Shown: piece after piece, positions 47,731-58,207 of the stretch
Numbering within the stretch: the first letter of the stretch is position 1
Layout of the letters: every line of letters starts with the position of its first letter
Assembly (NCBI GenBank): GCA_949317995.1
Contig: OX439043.1
Location: 56,995,339-57,059,338 of the forward strand
Origin: Acholoe squamosa
Lineage: Eukaryota > Annelida > Polychaeta > Phyllodocida > Polynoidae
Reading direction: 5' to 3'
DNA: 64,000 bases
The notes under the pieces: generated by a model
What the model was told of the DNA's origin: nothing
Seen by the model: the letters and a program-made list of their open reading frames with translations, nothing else
The model's database searches: none
Made by a program: the position numbers and the translations under genes

Positions 47731-48694
47731 AAGCTTCTTTTCTTTACCCGGTATGTAGTTAAGAATTCTTCTCTATATATAGGAATAGGATAGAAGCTTA
47801 TATAGGAGAAATGCAACTCCAGGCTTTATGTACTACACTCAGAGTAGCAGTCACAGAAAGGGTGTGCAAGGTTACTTATGTGTGGTGCAATACTATTAAA
47901 TAGGCTAACATTCCTGTCACCAGTGACCAGTGATCAAAATGTTAGCCTATCCAAAGCGCTGACTGCGGCCCCTCTGTCACCATAAAGAATACGCTGACTG
48001 TAGACGCATGGGGTGCTGGGGGTCACCAGGCTCTGACCCCACACTTCTACGCTATTCTCTGCTCTTATCCACCTGGTAGGATAGCTGTTGGCCGAGGCTC
48101 GGTGTCACATGATTCAATGAGGTCATGACATCATGTGGAAGACGGCGGCCACCCGGCAGTTGCCGCCAGAGTTGCCGTATAATGGATAATTCATGAGGTG
48201 TGTGTGTTAGTGAAGGATAATTACATGAGGCCGTAGGCCGAGTGTAATTAGCCGTTGCTAACACACATGAGTCATGAATTATCCATTGACTACTTATTTT
48301 ATACCACGAAACAATTAATAATCAATAGAATACCAATAAATTCAAGTTGAAAACAAAAATTATTCCCCCTCCCCGGGACTCGATGCCAGCCATTTTGTGT
48401 ACACGTTCGGTACATACATCTCGGCGCCCGGCAGCGGACAGCGATAGCCCAGGTCTCGGCTTGGCTTGCTTTGAATGCTACAGCACACACGGCGAAAAAA
48501 AGATGCTTCTCGTGGTTATGTTTGTGTAAAGTACACCTCGTCGCCCGGCAGCTAAAGCTTTGAATGCGTCTCGCGGTTATGTTTGTGTACACGGCAAAAA
48601 AAAGATGCGCCCGGACCGTGTTACTAACTGTTAGACTAGATATACACCTCGTCGCCCGGCAGCGGACAGCGACAGTGCACACGGCGAAAAAAGA

Positions 48695-48777
48695 TGCGCA
48701 CGGACCGGGCTCGATCCGTGTACCTCACACGGCTGAGCGCAATGCGCTAACCACTAGACCACCACGTCTCCTCCTGT
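48695..48777 (-). repeat. tRNA-like module within composite repeat C
   Basis: The minus strand reads GGAGACGTGGTGGTCTAGTG then GTTAGCGCATTGCGCTCAGC, an A box like those of Asp/Glu-type tRNAs. It ends with a degenerate B box (GGATCGAGCCC). A second copy lies at about 48860-48945. Neither folds as a normal tRNA by eye, so tRNA-derived modules are the better reading. Confidence 0.5.
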
Positions 48778-49066
48778 GAGTGTGTCTCGCGGTTATGTTT
48801 GTGTATAATACACCTCATCGCCCAGCAGCGGACAGCGACAGCGCACACGGTGATAAAAGATGCGCCCGGACCGGGGCTCGATCCGCGTAACTCACACGGC
48901 TGAGCACAATGCACTAACCACTAGACCACCGCGTCTCCTCCTTTGAATGCGTCTCGCGGTTATGTTTGTGTAATAATAATCGCCCGGCAGCAGACAGCGA
49001 CAGCACACACGGCTTTGTATCATATCCAGACATGGTTCGAACCGAGCGTTTCTCGTCACTCCCTGT

Positions 49067-49133
49067 GGCGCAGTGCATAGGGAGTTGGATTTGGGATGTG
49101 AGACTGCAGGTTCGATCCCTACCCTAGCCTGGA
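49067..49133 (+). repeat. tRNA-like module with good A and B boxes
   Basis: TCCCTGTGGCGCAGTGCATA supplies the A box (TGGCGCAGTGC) and GCAGGTTCGATCCC the B box. The matching module in the reversed copy lies at 61460-61527 on the minus strand. Anticodon-arm pairing is poor in both, so a SINE-type polymerase III promoter is more likely than a tRNA gene. Confidence 0.55.
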
Positions 49134-49294
49134 ATATTTCATGGGTTTTAACATGTAACATATGACATGTAAGGACATGAGAGGCATGCGGTTATCCATG
49201 GATAACCCACACCAGGCACAGGTTATCCATGGATAACCGCACGCCTTACAAAATTGATGTTACAGCCTGCAGGGTGTGCAATATTAAAGGCATA

Positions 49295-49410
49295 AATAAC
49301 AAATAGAGGTTCACGAGTTGATTATAGGGGCAGATAAGAAGCACGAGGCCGTAGGCCGAGTGTCTTTTTATCTAGCCTCTATAATCAACGAGTGAACTTC
49401 TATTTGTTAT
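49295..49410. repeat. Hairpin with GAGGCCGTAGGCCGAG apex
   Basis: ATAACAAATAGAGGTTCACG at the left mirrors CGAGTGAACTTCTATTTGTTAT at the right, and TTGATTATAG mirrors CTATAATCAA further in. The apex region reads CACGAGGCCGTAGGCCGAGT, almost the same as at the apex of the unrelated hairpin 48181-48288. This hairpin is absent from the reversed copy of repeat C, so it belongs to a separate insertion. Confidence 0.75.
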
Positions 49411-49765
49411 GTATGGCGTTTATACCATGGTTTCTTCAATCCTGTTGAAAATACATTTTATATTATGGCGAATTAAAGGTAGGTGCTAGAATATAATGTC
49501 TACTTTCATCCTCTATAAGCATTAAGGTCTTAATGCTATAGTTTTTTTATTATCGAATTAAATCTATCATGTCAACTTGCTGTCACGTCGTCTCGTCTCT
49601 AGTGTCAATATCCATTCAATTAGCGCGTACTATTCGAACGTCATTATCCGCTCCAGGCACCGTAAAATCGTGCAAAAATGTGATAACCATGGTATAACGA
49701 CAGATATGTGGATGGGAATAGCCACCAAAAAGCACTGAGTAACCCAGAAATCGTGGTATAAGCCG

Positions 49766-52700
49766 TAATAATGACATTTGATAGATTTGTGGGGAAAGGT
49801 AAACCAAGATAACTTACTCAAAGCTCTAATAAGACTTAAAAGAACCCTAATAATGATGGACTATGCTATCCGTCAGTGAGTGTAAGCCTTACTAACGATG
49901 CTGCCAGCATGCAAGTAACGAGAGTTCACAGGGGAGAAATTGGGGGGGCCTATAAAAATTATAGTGGGCCTAACTCAACCACCTTGAAACCGTCAGCGTT
50001 TGCACACAGTCAACAGCTAGTTGACGCATCTGCGTTTTTCTATAAGCTTTGTATAATAATAAAAAAAGATGCATCCTATCAGTTCTCAATTGAGGCTTAT
50101 GTAGCCATTTCCCCTCTCCCGCTACCGCGTTGGTTTTATATGATTGTATGAGGGCCAATCTTTGGAATTTTTGGCCATTTTGTCATGGGGTTGCTAAATC
50201 CTAGGGTGCCCAGAGAAAATGAAGCCCCCTTCCTCTGTGATGAAGGGGTCAGCCCTACCCTACCCCACTTTGCTGCGCAAGTGAAGAATTTAGATTCTTT
50301 ATCTTTTTACATTCTTTTTACAGAATATGCGTCATAGACCTCAACTTATCTGATAGAGCACGAAAACCTTCTTCAGGTCACCTTCACCAGTTTCATATGA
50401 ATCAAATTTACAACAAGACAATGATGTCAACTGTAATTTCCCAGTTTCTTCATTGCATTCCTGTCGCTCATCTATTTATAAGTGGCATCGAATGCCATCC
50501 CTACCCCACGTTTTTCTAAAATGTCTGTCAAGATAAAAACCTGTCATCAACTCAAATAATCTGTCAAACTGACAACAATGGCATTTAATTGTGAGAGGGG
50601 ACAAATCCTGACTAATGACCGTAGCTGATAGGCTCTGTCTACCCCCTCACCAGATCCTGCAGGGCCAGAATTTCTAATTGTAGCAGTTGAATGCTTTGGA
50701 GGAGATAAAAAGCAAAGCTAGATAAATAGTTATGTCCCCAAATTTGATCTGATCTACTCTAATAAAGTAGGTACATTGATGCTGTACACTTCTATGCATT
50801 TTTTATATATACCCAGTATGTACTGTAGGATATTGAGCCATCAACATTAGGCTCTCCATGTTTTGAATCTAGAATTCTGGATAGTATTGACTGGTGAGGA
50901 TCAATGCAAAATTCTTGTCTGTTCATGCAAACTTTTAATGAGCCCAACATATAGATATTAAATATCACCATCGCTCTAACATGTTGCCAGCACCAGAGGT
51001 GTGAGCCTACATATAAATATAATAATATAATGACCCTAACAAGATACTTATCTTTCAAAAAATATTTACAAATGGAGACACCTGACTTTTTTACAACTAT
51101 ATTGAAATTGACTGCTAAAGGACAATTAATTATAATGTGCTATGGGCTTTCTGTGCATATTCAAGCTTGATTTCTGGTTGTTGCAATTGATACAAATTTG
51201 CAGTTTTCTTGATCACAACTCCTCGTTGCATTTCAAATTATACCAAAACAGAGTCGATGGACAATGTATACTTCAAGTGTTGTATATCACAGGTGCCAGC
51301 GTATATATAATGTCATAGGATAATAAAAATATCATTGATAAGGCAACGACACAGAATACACACCCATTTCGAGTGCTAGGGACGACGTCAGGTACAATGG
51401 TAAGTCAAGGAAAATGCTGAGGCCCTGATCTTTATCATACTAGGGTGTGGGTACTTCATCATTGTTCTAAATTGATGTTCATTATGTAAAGGGGGAACAT
51501 GTTAGCTGACGCCTGATGTGATTGGAATGAATTGAGTATAATCCAGAATTCAAGGATGGATAGTCCTTTTGTACCCTTCCCTGTTATCTATTTGCCATGT
51601 TTGTGTGCATGGATAACCTTGAGAATTTTATGTATGGGCCTTTATCAATGAACCCCTTACTTAGTTACCCCTCCATCCATTATATGGACGTAAATAGAAC
51701 GTACACAGTTCATTATGATTAAGTAACGTTTCATTTTTGGTGATTACCCATTCAGGGATTATTAATTCTCAATCGTGCTCCACCAAGCATGCTTTAAAGA
51801 CGTTAGGCTGGCCTATAATTGTTTATTAGTTTTAATTAAGAAGCACGGAATGTGGGTAAATGTGATTCGATACTCAATTCATAGGAGGCGATATGGTTCT
51901 TGAGCAAGGAATTATATGGGAAATGTGTAAGAGTGCATCAGAGGAAAACATCTGTCAAACATATCTACATATCGTGTAATTTATGCACCTCCCAATGCAA
52001 TGAAATGCTTTTTGGCAGGCACTTGCCATTTCCCTCTAAACTAGGCACCAGCAGGTCTCTCATTTGGTAATAACATACACTGATCTTAAGTTCACGAATT
52101 TCTTCACATTATATTGTTTTATCTCGTTTATGACCAGCTTTACTTGGAATGGGCCCCAGTTGACTACATTTTGGATTTTGGTAGACTACCCAGGATGTAA
52201 TGTCCTTCATTACAAAAAGAAATAATCAAAGTAATTACCTAGTGTAAATAAGCGAAGATAAGTGTGGTATGAGTGACGGTTACCTCGAAAAAAAAACGTG
52301 CTGAATCATCTGGTGCCAAGGCTCAAAAACAAACAATTGCTTCATACGGCATATATACTGTAGTTAAACTGCATTAAATGTTGGAATACCCTTCTCTAAC
52401 ATTTATTTCAGATAATTCTATAGATCTTTTCCTCAAATACAGTGCCACTCATTCTTGTAGGAGGTGAGCCCTATAACACATATGAATAATGAATTAGGTT
52501 TAAGCGGGTCTCTCCTTTTTGGTGAGAGGGGAAGGGGAACACTCAGTAAAATAGATTTGACTAATCTCCTTAGGTGACTGGACTGAGCAGTCATGCCTCC
52601 AACGCAGAGCTTTTTCCAACATGGAATACCAGTCCAATTTGTTATAACATACAAAGCCACAGTGCTGGTCTAATGAGGTGTCTGTCAACATGGATAAAAT

Positions 52701-53758
52701 GCTGGAAGCATTTTATTTTTGCACATATGTACCCTTAGAATTGGCATGGCTAAAGCTCACAAAACAGAATGAGATTATGAGAACCACCACATTCAGACAG
52801 GTGGCTTTATGATAGAAAGGGGGAAATTAAAAAAATCTATATATTTCATGTCTTTGATTATTCTGAAAATTTTTCAGACTGGATCAGTCATAGATACAAA
52901 AAGTTTCCCCCTCACAAGCCATTCTGCCCTGCAGGTTTTATTACTTTGCAGGTACATATTGATTTTGGCTGTAAAATCATTGATAAGTGACATGATCTGC
53001 AAAAAGGGACCTTTAACGTCGATTTGGGTAAGTTGCCACCAAATTTACCAAAGAATTAAAGAAAGACACAAAGGAAAATAGGGCTGTCTCCCTCCCTTGC
53101 CATTTCATCTCTCCTTCCCCCTACATTTCTGACTGATGGCTTTAATTTGTCACCTAGGTCATCTGTCGCCATGATTGGTCATCAACGGTGACTCCTTTTT
53201 GAGTGATAACTCAGTCCGTCATCTTTGGCCACTGTGTGTTAGACTCATGTGGCATAGCAATTGCTATTCCTGGTGATCTTGTGCTATAACGATGTCATGT
53301 TCCATCTAGCGACATGTGTAAGCCACTTCACACAGGGTGACGAGGACTCACGACAATTTGCTGGGTAATATTAGCAATAGGCCCTGGAATTCTAACACAA
53401 GAACTTTGATGGTAGGAGCATATAATATGGGATATGTATACTGGACACTATCTACTAGTGTTTAGTATCATGGCCCAGGGCGGATGACTTCATGGAGAGA
53501 CGTCTGAATGTACTGATGATTCAAAACAGGTTCCATATCAAAAAATGGTATCACCCTCTATAGAGCCTATATGAATAAAAGAATAACAAACAAACAGACC
53601 TCTTTTCCAATTGCTCAAAATCCTGAGACCAATTATTATCAAATGTCAGCCTATAAATCATACATAAGTACATGAATTTAAACCAGAAGACAAAGCTGCA
53701 ATTAAATAACTAGCAGTATCTAGTGCATGCATTTTCACATGTTCATGAATTCGTATGA
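49766..53758. other. No gene seen (4 kb)
   Basis: Ordinary-looking AT-rich intergenic sequence. No recognisable coding frame, RNA gene or bounded element. It includes the 3' flank of the STAND gene; TTTATT near 52937 (AATAAA on the minus strand) is a distant candidate polyadenylation signal. Confidence 0.45.
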
Positions 53759-56700
53759 TTACTCTTCTGTTCCTGTTTTATGTTTCTTCAGTTCTTTGAG
53801 TGATTCTAGCTTGTCCCGCAATTCTGTACTGTTTGGTGTGTCATTTTCTGCGGCCTCTTCAAGAACAGTAATTGCCTTGTCAGTGTCCTCAATCTCATCA
53901 TGGAGAATATCAGCAATCAATAGGTACCTCTTGATCAGTTCTTCAATTGGGGAAATCTGACAATATTCCCTGATAGATGGCATGAAATCATTGGGTAAGT
54001 CTTCAATGAGGATAGAAAGTTTAGCAATGAGGATGTCACGATTCATCGGGAACTTCTTCAGGCCATGATCCAATGTCGCTTCCTCTGGTCTGACAGGCTT
54101 ATTTTCCTTTGGCAATGAATTATCCGAGAGTGCAAGGTAGGCATAGTCCTGACCCTTGCATTTGGAGCATGTAACAAGCTCAAATGCTATATCTGAAGCC
54201 TCTACATAATTGTCTCTGGCCATGTACCATTTGATGAAGCGACGGTGGAGAGGCGGTAGGCCATTAGCTGACCGACCAGGCATGGTCTTCAGAAAGGCTC
54301 GTACTTCTTTGAACAACGGTTCTGCCTCATCATATCTATCTAGCATTGTCAACTGGTTCACAACATTCTCCTGTGCCATTACCGTCCTGTGTGAACCTTC
54401 AGGAGCTAGGACTTTGAAAATTCTCAATGATTCCTGGGCCCACCCCAAGGCCTTCTCATGATTCTTGCGATGAACCTCCAAAGTCCCAATGTTCATAATG
54501 GAAAGGGCCACATCAAATGAATCCCTCCCCAGTATGTTTTCCTTGATCTTGAGTGACTTTTGGTAGAATTTCTCAGCTGTATCTAAGTCTTTCTTCTTCC
54601 TGTAGGCAAGACCAATATTGTGATAGTTGTAAGCAATCTCAAGGGAAAGTTCATTCGGACGTGATTCCTCCCTGAGAGTATTTGACTTTGTGAATAAATC
54701 TAGGGCCTTGTCTAATTTATTCTGGCTCATGGCAATAAGACCTAAATTGCAGTAGGTACTCGCTTGTTGTGTTTCAAGGCCTTTTTTACTCTGTGCCTCC
54801 AGTGACATATTGTACCACTTTTCAGCTTCATCATACTCTTTCAAGTTATAATGGCACAAGCCTATTCCATGGTACGACATACCAATATCCTCTGCTAATA
54901 TCGTCTTTGCTTCTATTAGCTCCTTTCTCATCTCCAGCACTTCTTTGTGTAGTTTTAGTGCTTCGTGATACTTCTCAGTATCAGACAAGAAGCAGGCTTT
55001 CTGGTATTTTACCACACAGTTGTATTCTTTGCGTTTGATCGGACTCAAATCTGGTCTGTTTGTGTCAATCTCCAATTCGCGATCAAAAAGGAAACCTAAA
55101 CCATGGAACAACTTAGAATCTGTGAACCAAGATCTTATGGTCTGAATTAGATTTGACTTCCATTTGATTACCTTTTGAAGTCCATCTGTTTCATATAAGT
55201 CTAATTGCTCTGCATATTGTTTCGCTGTATAAGTGTCTAGGCTACGCATGTAGCGATTTGCAATTGCTTGAGATGGTGTGCCCATCCACTGCCAATAGTC
55301 ATTGAGTTGAAACTGGTTTGAATTGCACACAGTCTCAAATATTTTGATATCACTCAGGACGTTCATCATTAGGACCCGGTCATCACTTAACTTGACGAGA
55401 TGTAGCAGTTCCAATGCAATCCTGACATCGATCTTTTTATCCTCCTTTACACACTTTTTATATAGGTCATAGAATATATCTGAAACCTTCTTTGCCATGG
55501 CCTTCTGCATATCCTCTGTTGGCATAAAAACAAGCTTCACAGCTTCATTGAAATCTGGAAAGGCAAAGCCAAGTATATTACCTCTATCTGTTAGGAATGC
55601 ACCAATAGCATAGATAACCGGTGCCCATATGTGCTGTGGCATTGGGAACTCTGACTCAGAAATACCCTTTTGACAGAGGCATAAAGCACACATCACATCT
55701 TCAACAATATCTCCAGCATACTCTGGACTTGTGTAATCCTCTCTAATACGCTCAATAACCTTTACAAGGAGACCTAGCACGTTATCAGAATCAAGAAGGT
55801 TGTTGATTTGCTGATTCAGCTGTCGGAAGCGTCCAGCAACACATAGCTCATTAATCAGAATTTTTAAGAAGAACGGATTATTTGTTTTGGGGGAGCTTGT
55901 GACCATATGTAACTGTTCAGGATCCATCGATTTGGAATTGTCCTCTAAGAGTCGATTGCACATCTCTTTCTTGTCTTCTTCAGTCAAGGGGTCGATGGTT
56001 ATTTTTTTTGTTTTGTGACCATCAACTAATATCTCCATAAGCTCCTCGACCCTTGCCCCCCCTTCAGTTAAGCTGAGAATAGTTTTGACGTTATTTGGGA
56101 GGTCCTTCGGCAGCCAAAATAAAGGCATGGACGTCTTAGATAATGAAATTTTGTCAATATTGTCAAACACAATAATGATTTTCTTGTCTTTGTGTTCATC
56201 CAATTTCATTTTTCCAAGAGTCTCTGATACCTTTTCAAATAGCATTGACAACTTTGCTCTGTTATTCGTCTCTGCCTTGTACTCATAACCTTCTCCAATC
56301 AAGGCATTTTGGGCAAAGTCAATAAGGCGTGTCATCAGGTATCTTGGTAGGATGCTATCAGGCTCAGCACCCACAAAGTGAAAATAAACCAGCTCTTTAG
56401 AATCTTTGAAATCAGGAGAATTCATTTTGTTCTGCAGCCAATTACTTAGGAGTGCAGTCTTTCCACATCCTGTGGGACCTATGATCGTCAGAGGCTGATA
56501 GTCATCAGTACTATTGATATAACTGTTCAGTTCATCAAGATACTTCTGTCCCCCAACATATAAGCCACATTGTGATGTTTGATAAGCCTTATGTGCTAAG
56601 GTAACCCTTTCCTTTTCACTCACAGGTTTCTCAATTTTGGCCAGGATTTCATTTTCGACATATTTCCACACCTGATTATATATAAAATCAGCTCCTTCCT

Positions 56701-57313
56701 GGGGATCTTTGTAGTCCATTACAACACCAAGAGCTTTGTCTTTAGTTCTGAGGACCTCTGATTTAAGGTTCTCTAATTTCTTAGCACTACTCCCATCCTC
56801 CGCTGTGAAGTTTCTTTGCTTTTTGGCATCTCCACTGATTTCAGCTTCCTTTCTCATCTTTTCATCATATGCCTTTTCTCTGAAGCAGAAACAGGCAGGC
56901 ATATTGCCAGGTTTATTCAGATGGCCATGCAGGTATTCCAGCTCTGTAACACTTCTGTCCCTGTAGTGGTCCACCCATGGGAATTTCTCTGCAGCTTTGT
57001 CAAAATTTTCTTGAAGAGTTGGATCATTTCTGCCATTCCAGCCATAACGTTGTCCATACAGCCCTATGAACACATCTGACCTGTTGATTTCCTTTAAGCA
57101 TATGTTTATTGTCTGTGAAGCCGAGGATGAGGAATGTGTGATACCCCATCGCATGTCTACCAGTTTTAGGTGAAGTCCTTTTGCACTAAGTGCTGACTCT
57201 ATTTTCGGCCAGTAAAACTTGGTGAGAATGTCGCGCTCTGTCTCCATCCCATTAAACGGAGATGAGATGAAGAGCCTCACCACGTGAGGGTTCTTTAGCT
57301 TGAGTCCCTCCAT
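53759..57313 (-). CDS. DUF4062-like / NACHT-type STAND ATPase with TPRs
   Basis: A complete 1184-residue cytosolic-type protein in one uninterrupted exon. Residues about 11-130 resemble DUF4062: RLFISSPFNGMETERD at the start, MRWGIT near 54-59 and the conserved SVTELE at 121-126. A P-loop NTPase follows, with Walker A GPTGCGKT (279-286) and Walker B IIIVFDNID (379-387). A helical and probable winged-helix region comes next (about 480-700). The C-terminal third (about 765-1010) holds several kinesin-light-chain-like TPRs with the usual GLxxYxxxxYDEAEKxY pattern. The order matches nephrocystin-3/TTC41-like proteins and the 'TPR protein DDB_G0287407-like' genes common in invertebrates. STAND ATPases work as ligand-triggered oligomerising switches in immunity, cell death or cilia. 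Which applies here is unknown, and the ligand is not predictable. The start is the first ATG of the frame. Confidence 0.88.
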   Translation of the reverse strand: MEGLKLKNPHVVRLFISSPFNGMETERDILTKFYWPKIESALSAKGLHLKLVDMRWGITHSSSSASQTINICLKEINRSDVFIGLYGQRYGWNGRNDPTLQENFDKAAEKFPWVDHYRDRSVTELEYLHGHLNKPGNMPACFCFREKAYDEKMRKEAEISGDAKKQRNFTAEDGSSAKKLENLKSEVLRTKDKALGVVMDYKDPQEGADFIYNQVWKYVENEILAKIEKPVSEKERVTLAHKAYQTSQCGLYVGGQKYLDELNSYINSTDDYQPLTIIGPTGCGKTALLSNWLQNKMNSPDFKDSKELVYFHFVGAEPDSILPRYLMTRLIDFAQNALIGEGYEYKAETNNRAKLSMLFEKVSETLGKMKLDEHKDKKIIIVFDNIDKISLSKTSMPLFWLPKDLPNNVKTILSLTEGGARVEELMEILVDGHKTKKITIDPLTEEDKKEMCNRLLEDNSKSMDPEQLHMVTSSPKTNNPFFLKILINELCVAGRFRQLNQQINNLLDSDNVLGLLVKVIERIREDYTSPEYAGDIVEDVMCALCLCQKGISESEFPMPQHIWAPVIYAIGAFLTDRGNILGFAFPDFNEAVKLVFMPTEDMQKAMAKKVSDIFYDLYKKCVKEDKKIDVRIALELLHLVKLSDDRVLMMNVLSDIKIFETVCNSNQFQLNDYWQWMGTPSQAIANRYMRSLDTYTAKQYAEQLDLYETDGLQKVIKWKSNLIQTIRSWFTDSKLFHGLGFLFDRELEIDTNRPDLSPIKRKEYNCVVKYQKACFLSDTEKYHEALKLHKEVLEMRKELIEAKTILAEDIGMSYHGIGLCHYNLKEYDEAEKWYNMSLEAQSKKGLETQQASTYCNLGLIAMSQNKLDKALDLFTKSNTLREESRPNELSLEIAYNYHNIGLAYRKKKDLDTAEKFYQKSLKIKENILGRDSFDVALSIMNIGTLEVHRKNHEKALGWAQESLRIFKVLAPEGSHRTVMAQENVVNQLTMLDRYDEAEPLFKEVRAFLKTMPGRSANGLPPLHRRFIKWYMARDNYVEASDIAFELVTCSKCKGQDYAYLALSDNSLPKENKPVRPEEATLDHGLKKFPMNRDILIAKLSILIEDLPNDFMPSIREYCQISPIEELIKRYLLIADILHDEIEDTDKAITVLEEAAENDTPNSTELRDKLESLKELKKHKTGTEE

Positions 57314-57487
57314 TTTGAATAGCTTTTCAAAATATCTAACTGGCTAGCTTTAAGTTTTCAAGTAGCTAACTCTTGAGGGCTAAGCATATATCCATAATCG
57401 ATAGCTTGCATGCCTAGCAGTCAGAGGTCCCATTGTCTCCAAACAGCTGCAGTGGATGATTGAAGTTACGTGTTCCATGTCGGTAAT

Positions 57488-57516
57488 CTGTAACCAAAAA
57501 TTGAACAGCTTTCAAT
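57488..57516 (-). other. Candidate 3' splice site upstream of the STAND gene
   Basis: On the minus strand, AATTTTTGGTTACAG ends at 57488 and would open an exon at 57487, about 170 bp before the start codon. The pyrimidine tract is moderate. It suggests a 5' UTR intron. Consensus evidence only. Confidence 0.35.
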
Positions 57517-58071
57517 AGAATATACTATGTTGGGTCAATTTACCAACGCTACATACTTGATGAATTTTTAGTTCAAGGGGAAAACATTTCATGTACACAT
57601 GTCGTCCCCAATATACATAGGATAGTTGTCTCCCCCCCCCCCCTCTTTTTTTGCTGATTCACCATAGTATTAATTTGAAAAACCTTTCACCGCTGGATTT
57701 CCGTAACTCTATGGAATTTGCGTGCAAATCCAGCTTTATCGTGGTGAAGGGGTAATTATTGTGGCTGGTGGGAACTTGATAAAACCATTTAAACCACTAA
57801 TTGATTGATTTGAATTACAAGCTTGTTAGTCTATACCACATAGTAGGGCATAGAATTTTAACTACAAGTTATATCGATTTGAAATTTGAAATGTAAAATC
57901 CCAGTACAATGATGTCTTCAGCCAATTGAAGCAGAGCCATTCATTTAAAGTTCAGTTGAATTTAGGAACCTCATACCTTTATTAAATGTTATTCCTGCAT
58001 CTATCAATTTGCTCTGAGGTGCCATGAAATGATTTGATTTTTATTTGAACTAAAGTGTACAAAATTGAACT
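57517..58071. other. No gene seen
   Basis: AT-rich sequence with a C-run at about 57632-57642. It probably contains the promoter or 5' intron of the STAND gene, but no element can be pinpointed. Confidence 0.35.
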
Positions 58072-58207
58072 TAAACACGCAAAACCCAACAAGTGGAATC
58101 AAGTTCAACGAGTTGTGACATTTATCTAGAATTTCTAACGTGAGATATACGGGCAGTTTCATGGCTTAGGCAACATTTCGAATAATTTAATTATTCTTCA
58201 TCAGGCT
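58072..58207. repeat. Dispersed repeat R2, copy 2
   Basis: It begins AACACGCAAAACCCAACAAG then TGGAATCAAGTT. It ends with CAACATTTCGAATAATTTAA then TTATTCTTCATCAGGC. On the minus strand the end reads CTGATGAA, a 7-bp stem (GAATAAT / ATTATTC), then GAAA, reminiscent of a hammerhead core with one extra A. It is parallel in layout to 44204-44316 and 63219-63367. Confidence 0.65.

Larger units (their letters stand above)
47041..48062. mobile_element. Composite palindromic element of about 1 kb
   Basis: 47067-47158 and about 47925-48040 are inverted copies sharing GTGTGGGG, GTCAGCGTAT, GGTGACAG and TTGGATAGGCTWACATT. Between them lie a 197-nt hairpin (47165-47361) and a 56-bp palindromic minisatellite (47389-47730). 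No reading frame is recognised, so it is best read as a non-autonomous transposon with internal satellite. Confidence 0.6.
48176..49765. repeat. Composite repeat C, copy A
   Basis: Order on the plus strand: a 108-nt hairpin (48181-48288), a conserved linker, five copies of CGCCCGGCAGCGGACAGCGA at about 48425, 48542, 48653, 48819 and 48981, two minus-strand tRNA-like modules, one plus-strand tRNA-like module (49067-49133), GGATAACCGCACGCCTTACA-type hairpin sequence, and GAAATCGTGGTATAA at the end. An insertion of about 385 bp (49296-49680) separates the last two blocks. 61215-62150 is the same element reversed. No protein is encoded, so this is a non-autonomous, modular repeat. Confidence 0.75.

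Noticed and set aside
49067..49133. Functional tRNA gene
   Set aside because: A and B boxes are good, but the anticodon arm does not pair properly and the sequence belongs to a repeated composite element.
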